Below are positions 53,553 through 62,883 of a DNA stretch of 64,000 nt, one piece after another (within the stretch, counting starts at the first letter, position 1; every line of letters starts with the position of its first letter). The position numbers and the translations under genes were made by a program. The notes beneath the pieces are model-generated. The model was not told where the DNA came from. It made no database searches and saw only the letters and a program-made list of their open reading frames with translations. Source of the stretch: Rhodohalobacter sp. SW132 (GTDB taxonomy: Bacteria > Bacteroidota > Rhodothermia > Balneolales > Balneolaceae); assembly GCF_003390325.1 (NCBI RefSeq), contig NZ_QUOK01000001.1:682001-746000 (forward strand). Reading direction: 5' to 3'.

Positions 53553-53953
53553 TGAAAAATCTTTTGTCATCAAACGTATTGTGGATTGCACTGGGCGGCG
53601 TTTGCGGAGCGTTACTAAGGCATGCTACGAATACACTTTTCGGCCTTCTTGCTGCGGATTCACACTTCATCACCGCAACAACAATTGAGAACCTACTCGG
53701 CAGTTTTTTGATGGGCGTTTTTTTTACGGTGCTTAGCCGCAATCCTGAAAAAAATATTCGGATAAACCTTTTCCTGCTCACCGGACTGCTTGGCAGCTAT
53801 ACCACCTACTCGGGATTTATGACGGAAGCCTTTGTTTTCTTCGGGGATTCATTCTATCTCTTTGCGGCATATCTTTTTTCTCAAATATTTGCCGGTGTAC
53901 TGTTGCTGGCCGCCGGTGTGAAAATTGCTCAATTCATCAGAAAAGAGAACTAA
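53552..53953 (+). CDS. crcB: Fluoride channel CrcB/Fluc, subunit 2
   Basis: 133 residues, four helices. GGVCGALLRHATN, ENLLGSFLMGVF and GLLGSYTTYSGFMTEA match Fluc with substitutions: TTYSGF for TTFSTF, and Leu for the usual Val after Asn. It begins one base inside the stop of subunit 1. It overlaps the convergent kinase gene by four bases at its end. Likely partner of subunit 1 in a heterodimeric channel. Confidence 0.9.
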   Translation: MKNLLSSNVLWIALGGVCGALLRHATNTLFGLLAADSHFITATTIENLLGSFLMGVFFTVLSRNPEKNIRINLFLLTGLLGSYTTYSGFMTEAFVFFGDSFYLFAAYLFSQIFAGVLLLAAGVKIAQFIRKEN

Positions 53954-55113
53954 AGACTACCGTTCCCCACACCTTTTTTATCTGATTTCTGAAACCAAAG
54001 ACTGAATTCATGCCGGTTCGGATCTTCAGTATAACTATACTCTGCTTCCAGCTGCTTTGACAACACTTCAATGAGATGAAAACCCGCCTCGCTGATATCC
54101 TCACCCTCGATCCGCTCCCGAATCGACTGACCGTTATGCTGAATTGTGAGCAGAATACTCTCTTTATCCGTTGATTCGGTGAGCTCCAGGTGAAACTCCC
54201 CTTTCTCCACCGTTTTAAATCCGTGCTTCACCAGGTGAATGATCACCTCGTTTACAATCAATGAGCAGGGAATCGACTGATTGATACTCAAATCGGCATT
54301 GTCGCATGCAAAGGCAGCATTTACGTTGCTCGATGAATTCAGACTGCTTAGTGAACTAAGAGATACCTTCTCGATACTTTGGCCCAAATTCAGTCTCGAA
54401 AAACTGTCTGACTGGTAAAGCTGCTCATGTACCGTAGCCATACTTGAAATTCGTGCGACGTTCACCAGCAGTTTTCCCTGCACTCCCTCATCCGTTTCCA
54501 TCATCGCCTGCATCTGGATCAGGCTTGATACAACCGCCATGTTATTTTTTACACGATGGTGGATTTCGGCCAGCAACGTGGTTCTCTCTTCGTGCATCCG
54601 GGCGTTGGTGATGGCAATTGCGGCCTGGTTAGCCAGCGCCTGGAAAAGCGGAACTTCTTCCTGCAGATACTGCCCTGCATCCTCCTTGTTTATAGCCTGC
54701 AGAACACCAATCACTTCCTGGGACTGGTTAAGCAGCGGAGCACAAAGTATGTTGCGTGTTATAAAAATTTCCGGGTTAAAATCGCCCCGAAACCGTTCAT
54801 CAGCAGACACGTCATTCACAATTTGCGGTTCCCCGTTTTCGGCAACCCATCCTGCAATTCCTTCTCCCATGGGAAATCGTTTACCGGTGATGGAATCCCC
54901 TGCCGGACCTGTTGGGATGCTTAAAATCATCTCATCAGTAAGTTTATCCGTTAAGAATACTGAGCACGCTTCGCTGTCGGTAATAATTTTGGCCGCATCA
55001 ATAATATTCAAAAGAACTTTATTGATGTCGAGATTGGAATTAATCTGCCCGATCAACCTCAGGAGCAGGTCCAGTTTTTCCTTGTGAAATGATTCTTGAA
55101 TCAGACTATTCAT
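53950..55113 (-). CDS. GAF-domain histidine kinase-like protein (HisKA_2 type, possibly degenerate)
   Basis: 387 residues. N-terminal GAF domain (about 25-170) with SEACSVFLTDKLTDEM, MGEGIAGWVAENGEPQIVND and APLLNQSQEVIGVLQAINK. A HisKA_2 phosphoacceptor region has EIHHRVKNNMAVVSSLIQMQ (His present). The ATPase part is altered: the N-box reads NEVIIHLVKHGF, where the usual second Asn is His, and the G-boxes are weak (QHNGQS, EAGFHLIEVL). It may bind but not hydrolyse ATP, or belong to a signalling-scaffold group. No response regulator is adjacent. Confidence 0.8.
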   Translation of the reverse strand: MNSLIQESFHKEKLDLLLRLIGQINSNLDINKVLLNIIDAAKIITDSEACSVFLTDKLTDEMILSIPTGPAGDSITGKRFPMGEGIAGWVAENGEPQIVNDVSADERFRGDFNPEIFITRNILCAPLLNQSQEVIGVLQAINKEDAGQYLQEEVPLFQALANQAAIAITNARMHEERTTLLAEIHHRVKNNMAVVSSLIQMQAMMETDEGVQGKLLVNVARISSMATVHEQLYQSDSFSRLNLGQSIEKVSLSSLSSLNSSSNVNAAFACDNADLSINQSIPCSLIVNEVIIHLVKHGFKTVEKGEFHLELTESTDKESILLTIQHNGQSIRERIEGEDISEAGFHLIEVLSKQLEAEYSYTEDPNRHEFSLWFQKSDKKGVGNGSL

Positions 55114-55425
55114 ACTTCTTACTGTTATTCGATACCCGTTTCATATAAATGATTGCTTTTCTACGGGTGTAAATGTCTATAATTAGATAATGATCAAAAT
55201 GCAGAAATACCCTCATCTGCTCATTTTTTTATCGGGTCAGAGATAGAACAATCATCGCTTTATTTACCTGATTCTTAAGCATCCGGGCATTTATTAAAAT
55301 AATTTAATGATTGATTTTTACAGATATATCTCGTCTTATCACCTCATATAATTCTTTTGAAATCACGATCAATACGTATATTTATCGACCGTTTACGCTT
55401 TTTACTCAACCCACATCCATTCTTC
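55114..55425. other. Intergenic gap before the S9 peptidase
   Basis: No RNA gene or repeat is recognised. The S9 reading frame is open from 55357 (TTG), but the signal peptide begins at the ATG 55426, so the earlier codons are treated as non-coding. Two outward promoters (kinase and peptidase) are expected here but not resolvable by eye. Confidence 0.5.
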
Positions 55426-57414
55426 ATGCTGAAACCAATTTCTATCACCCGGTTTTTCATCCTTACGATTTCAATTTTACTGCTTAACTCTCTTTCTGAT
55501 GTACACTCCCAGGGACTTTCCCCTGATGATGTGGCATCTATTGAGACGGTTGGAGCTGTTGCAATGAGTCCCGACGGAAACTCGATCGCCTACACACTAA
55601 GTGTACCCAGGACGGAAGATGAGGATATTGGCAGAAATTACTCCGAGCTCTATGTTGTGCCTGCTGATGGCGGAGATCCCGTTCCGGTCATCCAGAAACC
55701 GAACAGCGCCGGTTCACCGCAATGGGGCGCTGACGGACGCCTCTATTTCACCACACGAAATACTGATTATCATAACCAGGTACAGGTTTATTCCGTTAAC
55801 CGGTCAGGCGAGGATTTTCAGCAACACAGCAGTGCGGAACATGGACTCAGCAGTTTTTCCTGGAGTGATAATGGATCGTTTCTTGCCTATACGGCGATGG
55901 ATCCTGTTTCCGATGAGCGGCGCGAAATGGAACAGAGAGGGTATGATATGATTGTGGCCGGGGAAAATCAGCGGTTCATGCGGCTATGGATTCAGCCTCG
56001 AGATGGAGATGCTGAAAAAATTTCTCCGGATGATCTCTACATCTGGGATTTCTCATGGGCACCAAACAGCCGTCAGCTTGCGATCCGGGTGAGTGATGAA
56101 CCCGGTGCCGATATTGAACAGATGTATACTCGCTATGCTGTCATAAACCGCGACGGATCGGATCTGAATGAGATCATGACGGCACCCAAGAAAAAAGCGG
56201 CTATGAGCTGGTCACCTGATGGAAACCGGCTCGCTGTGTTGGCAGGCAGAGTGTATAGCGATCCGCTTCCGCAGCGAATCTGGGTGATGAGCTCAGACGG
56301 CACGGAAGTTGATGACCTCACCCCGGCTGGCTGGGAAGGAACCGTGGAATCGATCTCCTGGCAAAGTAACCGTGCACTGCTTTTTACAGCCGTAGAACGA
56401 TCCAGCACAACCCTGAACCGAATGCGGATCGACCAGCCGGATATGACACGCATTGCAGGAGGTGAAGATGAAATTTTCCGCAGCATCAGCCTCGATGAAC
56501 GAAACCGAACGTTTGCTGCATCTGTGAATACACGCGAACATCCCGGTGAAGTCTATCGCGGAACCATTCAGCGGGGAGAACTCAGCCGGATCACACATCA
56601 CAACGAATGGTTGTCAGATCGGGAATTGGGTGAGCAGAGTTCCATCACATGGCCCGGAGCTGACGGACTGGAGATGGAGGGAATTCTGGTGAAACCGGTG
56701 GGATATGAAGAGGGAACGCGCTATCCGCTGGCGATTTTGCCGCATGGCGGCCCGGAAGGAATCAGTATGAACGGATGGAATACGCGCGCACTTTACCCGA
56801 GTCAGGTGCTCGCAAATGAAGGGTACGTGGTTTTCAAACCGAACTATCGCGGGAGCGGCGGGCGGGGAACCGTCTTTGCTTCGGCAAACCATCGCGACCT
56901 GGGCGGTAAAGAGTTTGATGATGTGCTGCTGGGAATCGAATCCCTCGACGATATGGGACTGATCGATCCGGAAAAAGTTGGTATTTCAGGGACATCCTAC
57001 GGCGGATATTTTGCTGCATGGGCCGCCACCCGGCACAGCGACCGTTTTGCCGCCGGAATTACTTTTGCGGGACTCTCCAACTGGATATCCTTCATGGGCA
57101 CGACGGATATTCCGCACGAAATGAGTGTGGTTCACTGGGATCTCTATTGGTTCGATAATCCAGGCCAGAACTGGGAGCGATCCCCTGTAGCGTGGCTTAA
57201 CCAGGCCGATACTCCGCTACTGGTTGTTCACGGACTTGCTGATGACCGCGTTCACCCCGAGCAGTCGATTCAGCTCCATCAGTTCCTGGAAATGAAGGGA
57301 ATTCCTACCGGGCTTGTGCTCTACCCTCGACAGCCCCACGGCCTCACGGAACGTGCCCATCAGCTCGATTTTATGAACCGTGTGATTGAATGGTTTGATG
57401 AATATGTGAAATAG
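55426..57414 (+). CDS. S9-family prolyl oligopeptidase, exported
   Basis: 662 residues from ATG 55426 (MLKPISITRFFILTISILLL, signal peptide cleaved near DVHSQ). Residues 30-400 form the WD-type beta-propeller (DDVASIETVGAVAMSPDG, and later repeats with MSWSPDGN). The catalytic alpha/beta domain has LPHGGPEG, the nucleophile elbow GTSYGGYFA, Asp in GLADDRVHPE and His in PRQPHGL. Acylaminoacyl- or dipeptidyl-type peptidase acting on periplasmic or outside peptides. Confidence 0.93.
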   Translation: MLKPISITRFFILTISILLLNSLSDVHSQGLSPDDVASIETVGAVAMSPDGNSIAYTLSVPRTEDEDIGRNYSELYVVPADGGDPVPVIQKPNSAGSPQWGADGRLYFTTRNTDYHNQVQVYSVNRSGEDFQQHSSAEHGLSSFSWSDNGSFLAYTAMDPVSDERREMEQRGYDMIVAGENQRFMRLWIQPRDGDAEKISPDDLYIWDFSWAPNSRQLAIRVSDEPGADIEQMYTRYAVINRDGSDLNEIMTAPKKKAAMSWSPDGNRLAVLAGRVYSDPLPQRIWVMSSDGTEVDDLTPAGWEGTVESISWQSNRALLFTAVERSSTTLNRMRIDQPDMTRIAGGEDEIFRSISLDERNRTFAASVNTREHPGEVYRGTIQRGELSRITHHNEWLSDRELGEQSSITWPGADGLEMEGILVKPVGYEEGTRYPLAILPHGGPEGISMNGWNTRALYPSQVLANEGYVVFKPNYRGSGGRGTVFASANHRDLGGKEFDDVLLGIESLDDMGLIDPEKVGISGTSYGGYFAAWAATRHSDRFAAGITFAGLSNWISFMGTTDIPHEMSVVHWDLYWFDNPGQNWERSPVAWLNQADTPLLVVHGLADDRVHPEQSIQLHQFLEMKGIPTGLVLYPRQPHGLTERAHQLDFMNRVIEWFDEYVK

Positions 57415-57417
57415 TAT

Positions 57418-57729
57418 TTAATCATACCTGAAATGCTGGCCGAAACCTGTCAGCCGCAAATGCAGCTTTAGTGGTACATCCACCGGATCTGCTTCTTGAA
57501 ATCCCTTTTGGAGAGGAAATTTCTTAACTAATTCAGCCCAATGAGTTGAGCCATCTGTGATGAAAAATGATCTGTGCAACTGCTGACAACGTACCGGGTT
57601 TTGTAACCACATTTTATTTCCCTTGATTATCAAGGACTTCAGATCAAATGTTAATCCGGGAATATATATCTTTTGGTAAGAATCCGTAGTTGTTGCAATA
57701 ATTAATTCAATCAGGAAATAATTAATCAT
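57418..57729 (-). CDS. Doubtful ORF in the gap between S9 peptidase and GH127 genes
   Basis: A 103-codon ORF with ATG at 57727-57729. The C-terminal 65 residues (MWLQNPVRCQQLHRSFFITD, then GSTHWAELVKKFPL) look more protein-like than the rest and could be a remnant of a mobile or catalytic gene, but I cannot place them. It is squeezed between two plus-strand genes and shares an overlapping start region with GH127. Treat as possible only; otherwise the gap holds nothing recognised. Confidence 0.22.
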   Translation of the reverse strand: MINYFLIELIIATTTDSYQKIYIPGLTFDLKSLIIKGNKMWLQNPVRCQQLHRSFFITDGSTHWAELVKKFPLQKGFQEADPVDVPLKLHLRLTGFGQHFRYD

Positions 57730-60180
57730 ATGCGCAAATTATCGACCGTTTCAAGTTGGTTTCTGAATCCTCAGTGCTGTTTACATGACAGATTGTTCTT
57801 TTCTCCCCGAATCTGGCCGTTGGTACTTTCCATTATCACCGCCGCCCTGTTTTTGTATGGCTGTAACGCCGCTGAGGAGACCCCACGTGAGCTTTCTCCT
57901 TTCCCACTATCGGCTGTAGATTTGATAGATGGACCTTTTTTGCATGCTCAAAACCTGAATGATGATTATGTTCTGGCGCACGATCCGGATCGGTTATTGG
58001 CACCATTTCTGATTGATGCAGGGCTAACTCCAAAAGCATCTCGTTATGGAAACTGGGAGAATACAGGGCTGGACGGACATACGGCCGGGCATTACCTGAC
58101 AACTCTCGCCATGATGGTAGCCGCCTCTGGAAATGAAGAGGCCCGGGATCGTCTCGAATATATGGTAGATCAGCTTGCCATTTGTCAAGCTGAAAACGGT
58201 AACGGCTATGTTGGCGGGATACCGGGCGGGCAGGAAATGTGGGAGGAAATCGCTGCTGGCAACATCAATGCCCAGAGTTTTTCCCTGAACGGCAAATGGG
58301 TACCGTGGTATAATATTCATAAGCTGTATGCCGGTTTACGTGATGCATGGATTTTCACTGAAAACGAACAGGCACTCGAAGTCCTTATCGAGCTTACCGA
58401 CTGGACTGTTGAACTGGTCAGTGATCTTTCAGATAATCAGATCCAGGAAATGTTGATTTCTGAGCACGGCGGAATGAATGAAGTATTTGCTGATGTGTAT
58501 GATATCACCGGGGATGAACGCTATGCGGAACTTGCAAGGCAATTTTCACATCGTGAAATTCTGGACCCTTTATTAAATGAAGAAGACCGGCTTACAGGCC
58601 TGCATGCAAACACGCAGATTCCCAAGGTAATTGGGTTCAAAAGAGTAGCCGAAGTATGTGAAATACCATCATGGGATGATGCCGCTGCCTTCTTCTGGGA
58701 TACAGTGGTTAATCACAGATCCGTGGCTATTGGCGGAAACTCGGTAGCGGAGCACTTTCATCCAAGAGATGATTTTTCTTCGATGCTCGAATCGCGGGAA
58801 GGACCGGAAACCTGCAATACGTACAATATGATGCGCCTTGCACGTCAGTTATATTTCACATCCGGCGATCTGAAATATATTGACTATTACGAGCGCTCAT
58901 TATACAACCACATTCTTTCCTCACAACACCCCGAACACGGGGGGCTGGTTTATTTTTCACCAATGAGGCCGGGACATTACCGGGTATATTCAAACCCGGA
59001 GCATACATTTTGGTGCTGTGTGGGTACCGGAATAGAAAATCATACCAAATATGGTGAATTGGTTTACTCCCATGACGGTGAAAATCTGTTTGTTAACTTG
59101 TTCCTGCCAACCAGGCTCGACTGGGAAGAAAGGGGAGTAACTTTGACTCAGAAAACAGAATTTCCGGAATCGGATGTCACCGCCTTCACACTCAATATGG
59201 AGGAAGATCAAACCTTTGACCTGAATATTCGCCACCCTCAATGGCTGACCTCTGCGGGCATGTCTGTTGAAGTAAATGGTGAAAAATTTTCGGGTGAAAG
59301 TGAACCAGGAAGCTACTTTACAATTGACCACAACTGGCAGGATGGTGATCAAATTGAAGTGCGGATGCCCATGCACACGTACGGAGAGTATTTACCGGAC
59401 GGAAGCCCATATATGGCTATTTTGCACGGCCCAGTAGTTTTGGCAGCCGATGTCGGGTCGGAAGATGTCAGCGGTCTGGTTGCCGATGACAGCAGAATGG
59501 GCCAGGTGGCACCGGGTCTTCTTTATCCGCGTCATCACATGCCAATGCTTGTGATTGATGATGAGCAGTGGACAGACAAATTATCCCGTAATACGGAGTT
59601 GCCACTCAGTTTCGATGTCTCTGAGTTAACCTATCCGCAGGAAGAACTCTCACTGATTCCTTTCTATCGGCTTCATGATGCCAGGTATATCATCTATTGG
59701 CAAACCGGAACTTCTGAGGAAGCAAGGCAAATGCGGGATGAGTTGGCTAAGCAGGAGGATGGCTTCATGGAACTTGAAAATCAAACCATTTCCAGGGTAG
59801 TGCCCGGTCAACAGCAACCGGAGTCGGAGCACAATTTTCAGGGTGAGCAAACCGAGGCAGGGGTTCATCAAAACAGGCACTGGCGCAAATCCGGAGCATG
59901 GTTTTCCTATGATATGCCTGACCCTGAGCATGAAGCCCGTGTTTTACGCCTTACCTACCATGGCGAAGATGAAGATCGCCATTTTGATATTTTACTCAAT
60001 GACAATCACATTGCGGAGGTGCGCCTTGATGGTTCGGAAGGAGATCAGTTCATTGATATCAGCTATTCTCTCCCAACCTGGGTTGTGGAAGGACAGGAAG
60101 ATGGTATCCACACTATTCGATTTGAAGCGAAAGAAAACTCAGAAACAGCACATATTTTTGATGTACGATTAATGCGATGA
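57730..60180 (+). CDS. GH127-family beta-L-arabinofuranosidase-like glycosidase, lipoprotein
   Basis: 816 residues. The N-terminal signal has a long polar lead and lipobox LYGC (Cys45). The catalytic part matches GH127 (DUF1680): SAVDLIDGPFLHAQNLND, GLDGHTAGHYLTTLAMM, VPWYNIHKLYAGLRDA, ESREGPETCNTYNMMRLA and FWCCVGTGIENHTKYGELVY. The Glu and zinc-binding Cys set of that family are present. The C-terminal third, with HFDILLNDNHIAEVRLDG, looks like an appended beta domain. Removes L-arabinofuranose from plant-type glycans. No neighbouring glycan-use genes, so it is a lone enzyme. Confidence 0.93.
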   Translation: MRKLSTVSSWFLNPQCCLHDRLFFSPRIWPLVLSIITAALFLYGCNAAEETPRELSPFPLSAVDLIDGPFLHAQNLNDDYVLAHDPDRLLAPFLIDAGLTPKASRYGNWENTGLDGHTAGHYLTTLAMMVAASGNEEARDRLEYMVDQLAICQAENGNGYVGGIPGGQEMWEEIAAGNINAQSFSLNGKWVPWYNIHKLYAGLRDAWIFTENEQALEVLIELTDWTVELVSDLSDNQIQEMLISEHGGMNEVFADVYDITGDERYAELARQFSHREILDPLLNEEDRLTGLHANTQIPKVIGFKRVAEVCEIPSWDDAAAFFWDTVVNHRSVAIGGNSVAEHFHPRDDFSSMLESREGPETCNTYNMMRLARQLYFTSGDLKYIDYYERSLYNHILSSQHPEHGGLVYFSPMRPGHYRVYSNPEHTFWCCVGTGIENHTKYGELVYSHDGENLFVNLFLPTRLDWEERGVTLTQKTEFPESDVTAFTLNMEEDQTFDLNIRHPQWLTSAGMSVEVNGEKFSGESEPGSYFTIDHNWQDGDQIEVRMPMHTYGEYLPDGSPYMAILHGPVVLAADVGSEDVSGLVADDSRMGQVAPGLLYPRHHMPMLVIDDEQWTDKLSRNTELPLSFDVSELTYPQEELSLIPFYRLHDARYIIYWQTGTSEEARQMRDELAKQEDGFMELENQTISRVVPGQQQPESEHNFQGEQTEAGVHQNRHWRKSGAWFSYDMPDPEHEARVLRLTYHGEDEDRHFDILLNDNHIAEVRLDGSEGDQFIDISYSLPTWVVEGQEDGIHTIRFEAKENSETAHIFDVRLMR

Positions 60181-60323
60181 TACTCTATCGGCGAAATAGG
60201 TACCACCTGTATTTTAAGCTACCGGAGTCAGATTGGTTTTAATAATACTCAAAGAATCGAAAGTAAAACACTTTGGTACGTGAATTCTGTCGCTATTGAG
60301 ATAGTGTTGCCACGCTCTACTTC

Positions 60324-60361
60324 GCTAAAGCTTCGAAGAGTTTATATTCCGTAGCTTTAGC
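60324..60361. repeat. Intergenic hairpin GCTAAAGCT...AGCTTTAGC
   Basis: Nine-base arms GCTAAAGCT (60324-60332) and AGCTTTAGC (60353-60361) around a 20-base loop. It lies in the 242-base gap before the DinB gene. No T-run follows, so it is not a plain terminator; it may be a dispersed repeat. Confidence 0.55.
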
Positions 60362-60422
60362 AAAGGTAGGCATGCTTTTCAACATTAGTGGCTTGACATG
60401 CCAGTAAATTAAATCAGGATTT

Positions 60423-60974
60423 ATGAAAGAGAAAACCCGATTGCTGTTCGATCGCCTGGAAGCGAAACGCGGCCGAATTATCAAACAGTATGGCCGGCTC
60501 ACACCTGCTCAGCTTCAGTTCAAAGCCGACCCTAATGAGTGGAACCTTCTCCAGGTTATGCGCCATCTCGTTACGGCTGAGCAGCAATCGGTTAAGCTTA
60601 TCCTGAGAAAACTTCAACAGCAGGATAAAATTTCCCGAACGGGATTTGGAGCGAAATTTCGCCACCTGGTCCTGAAAATTGCACTTCGTCTTCCATTGAA
60701 ATTTAAAGCTCCAAAAATTGCCGAGGTCCACGAGGAATCACCCGATTTCAACCAGATGAAATCGGAGTGGGAAACTGTTCGAGAAGAGATACTGACAATC
60801 ATTGAGGAATCAACCAGCGAAACCCTTTCAAAAGCACTTTACAGGCATCCAAGAGCCGGTTATCTGAATGTAAAACAAGCACTTGAATTTATGGATGAGC
60901 ATCTGACCCATCATCAAAAACAGATCGACCGATTGGTGGATCAATCAAATAATCTGCCCCATCAGAAATCATAA
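60423..60974 (+). CDS. DinB-superfamily protein
   Basis: 183 residues forming a four-helix bundle. DinB features are DRLEAKRGRIIKQYGRLTPA, WNLLQVMRHLVTAEQQSV (His), then the C-terminal ALEFMDEHLTHHQKQIDRLV with the HxxxH metal pair. These proteins bind a divalent metal and include thiol S-transferases (BstA/YfiT); substrate unknown. The ATG follows a short AT-rich leader. Confidence 0.82.
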   Translation: MKEKTRLLFDRLEAKRGRIIKQYGRLTPAQLQFKADPNEWNLLQVMRHLVTAEQQSVKLILRKLQQQDKISRTGFGAKFRHLVLKIALRLPLKFKAPKIAEVHEESPDFNQMKSEWETVREEILTIIEESTSETLSKALYRHPRAGYLNVKQALEFMDEHLTHHQKQIDRLVDQSNNLPHQKS

Positions 60975-61180
60975 CCGATGAAAACTGTTTCTCAAAAAGC
61001 TGCCGGTAACAATCAATTGATTAAAAAATGTTTGCCGGCTACGGGTTTATTGCATTTCTTTAGGCGATTCATCAGCATAAAATTTTTTTGCTGTGAACGC
61101 ATCAGTCCGTTTTCGATCTGAATAGATATATTCTTCGGCACCGGGCTGTATGACAACCTCCCAACTTTGGTTTTGTACGG

Positions 61181-62731
61181 GTGACCTATTTAGATTTTTC
61201 CATTGTTGCAATTTACCTGATCTACATTCTCTGGAAAGGGCTTCGGCTGCAGGATAGCCAGACGACCACAGATGATTTTTTTCTTGCCGGACGAACACTG
61301 AGCTGGCCGCTGATCGGCTTGTCTCTTTATGCCACCAATATCTCCATCACCACCATTATTGGTCTGAGCAGCAGCGGTTACGAAAATGGAATTTCGGTAT
61401 TCAATTACGAGTGGACCGGCACCATTATGCTGCTCATCTTCGCAGTTTTCATTGTGCCGTATTACCTCAGGCACAAACTCACCACCATGCCGGAATTTCT
61501 GGGTCGCAGGTTCGATAACCGGTCACGCTATTTCTTTTCCGTACTCTCCATAGCCATGAGCATTTTGATTGATATCGCCGGAGCGATTTATGTAGGCAGT
61601 ATTCTGCTGAAGGGAGTTTTTCCGGAGACGGAGTTATACATTTTTATAATTATAACCGCTTTTATTACCGGATTCTACACCATATCCGGCGGACTGAAAG
61701 GGGTCATTATCACCGATTCGATCCAGGCGGTTTTACTCACAATTGGTTCCCTGATTGTGTCTGTTGTAGTATTTCAGCAGGTAGACTCCTGGAGTCAGGT
61801 TCAGGATACGGTAGGCGCGGATTTTTTAAGCCTGATTCAGCCTGCGGATGATCCATACATCCCCTGGCCGACACTCCTCATCAGCTTACCCATTCTGGGA
61901 TTTTATTTTATGTGTTCGAACCAGCACATGGTGCAGCGGGTCCTCGGCGCCCGAACGTTGGATGACGGGCGAAAAGGAGCCATCTTTGCGGGCCTTCTTA
62001 AACTTCCGCTTCTATTCCTGCTCGTTCTGCCGGGAACGCTCGGCATTTTATTAATGCCCGATATCGACAATCCCAACCTGATCTACACCGAATTGATGTA
62101 TGACCTGATTCCAGTCGGTGTATTGGGCATCATCCTCACCGGATTTGTGGCCGCGCTGATGTCGAGCATCGATTCTGCGCTCACGGCATCATCGAGTATC
62201 GCCACGATGGATCTTTACCGAAAATTCAGGCCCGGGGCCACTCAAAAAAACCTGGTGAATACCGGTAAAATCTTTATCCTGATCTCGGTTATCCTGGCAT
62301 CTTTCTGGGCTCCATACATTGACCGATTCCCCACGCTTTGGGAATATCTGCAGGCGGTGCTCTCCTATCTGAGTCCGCCCATTGCGGCCTGCTTTCTGTT
62401 CGGACTGTTTTGGAATAGAGCAACATCCGACGGCGCATTCTATTCATTACTGGGTGGCAGCGGCATGGCGCTTCTGCTGATTCTGAATAACTATTTTTAT
62501 ACGATTCTCTTCCCGATCCACTTCCTCTATTCAGCTACCATCATCTTCCTGTTCAGCAGTATTGTGATGCTGATCGTAAGCCTGGCGAAACCCGAAAAAG
62601 AGGTCTCACCATTTTTTACGGCGTCAAAAGAACGCATTCCTGAAACAGAAGTGTCGTGGTATAAAAATTATCGATTTCACGCCCTGATCGTACTTATTCT
62701 TACGATAGGACTGGTGGCTCTTTTTTGGTAG
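61181..62731 (+). CDS. Sodium/solute symporter (SSS family)
   Basis: 516 residues, about 13-14 transmembrane helices. Family marks are FLAGRTLSWPLIGLSLYATN, TGFYTISGGLKGVIITDSIQ, VAALMSSIDSALTASSSIAT and CFLFGLFWNRATSDGAFYSL. Uses sodium to import a sugar, sialate or similar solute. The start is GTG at 61181 (MTYLDFSIVAI); no ATG gives the first helix. It stands alone; neighbouring genes do not fix the substrate. Confidence 0.92.
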   Translation: MTYLDFSIVAIYLIYILWKGLRLQDSQTTTDDFFLAGRTLSWPLIGLSLYATNISITTIIGLSSSGYENGISVFNYEWTGTIMLLIFAVFIVPYYLRHKLTTMPEFLGRRFDNRSRYFFSVLSIAMSILIDIAGAIYVGSILLKGVFPETELYIFIIITAFITGFYTISGGLKGVIITDSIQAVLLTIGSLIVSVVVFQQVDSWSQVQDTVGADFLSLIQPADDPYIPWPTLLISLPILGFYFMCSNQHMVQRVLGARTLDDGRKGAIFAGLLKLPLLFLLVLPGTLGILLMPDIDNPNLIYTELMYDLIPVGVLGIILTGFVAALMSSIDSALTASSSIATMDLYRKFRPGATQKNLVNTGKIFILISVILASFWAPYIDRFPTLWEYLQAVLSYLSPPIAACFLFGLFWNRATSDGAFYSLLGGSGMALLLILNNYFYTILFPIHFLYSATIIFLFSSIVMLIVSLAKPEKEVSPFFTASKERIPETEVSWYKNYRFHALIVLILTIGLVALFW

Positions 62732-62883
62732 AGTATTGATGTATGATTTGCTTTCAAAAAAATTTGAGCCCATCAATCATTTTACTTTACCTGAACTATC
62801 ATTTATCACAACAAAAAATTACGATCTCTGCCTTAAACTGTTACATTGACTCAAAGTAATTTCAAATTTTCAATCCTCGAAAA

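Noticed and set aside
57418-57729. Assigning the 103-codon ORF as a transposase fragment
   Set aside because: No DDE motif or terminal repeats can be shown; it is listed only as a doubtful ORF.
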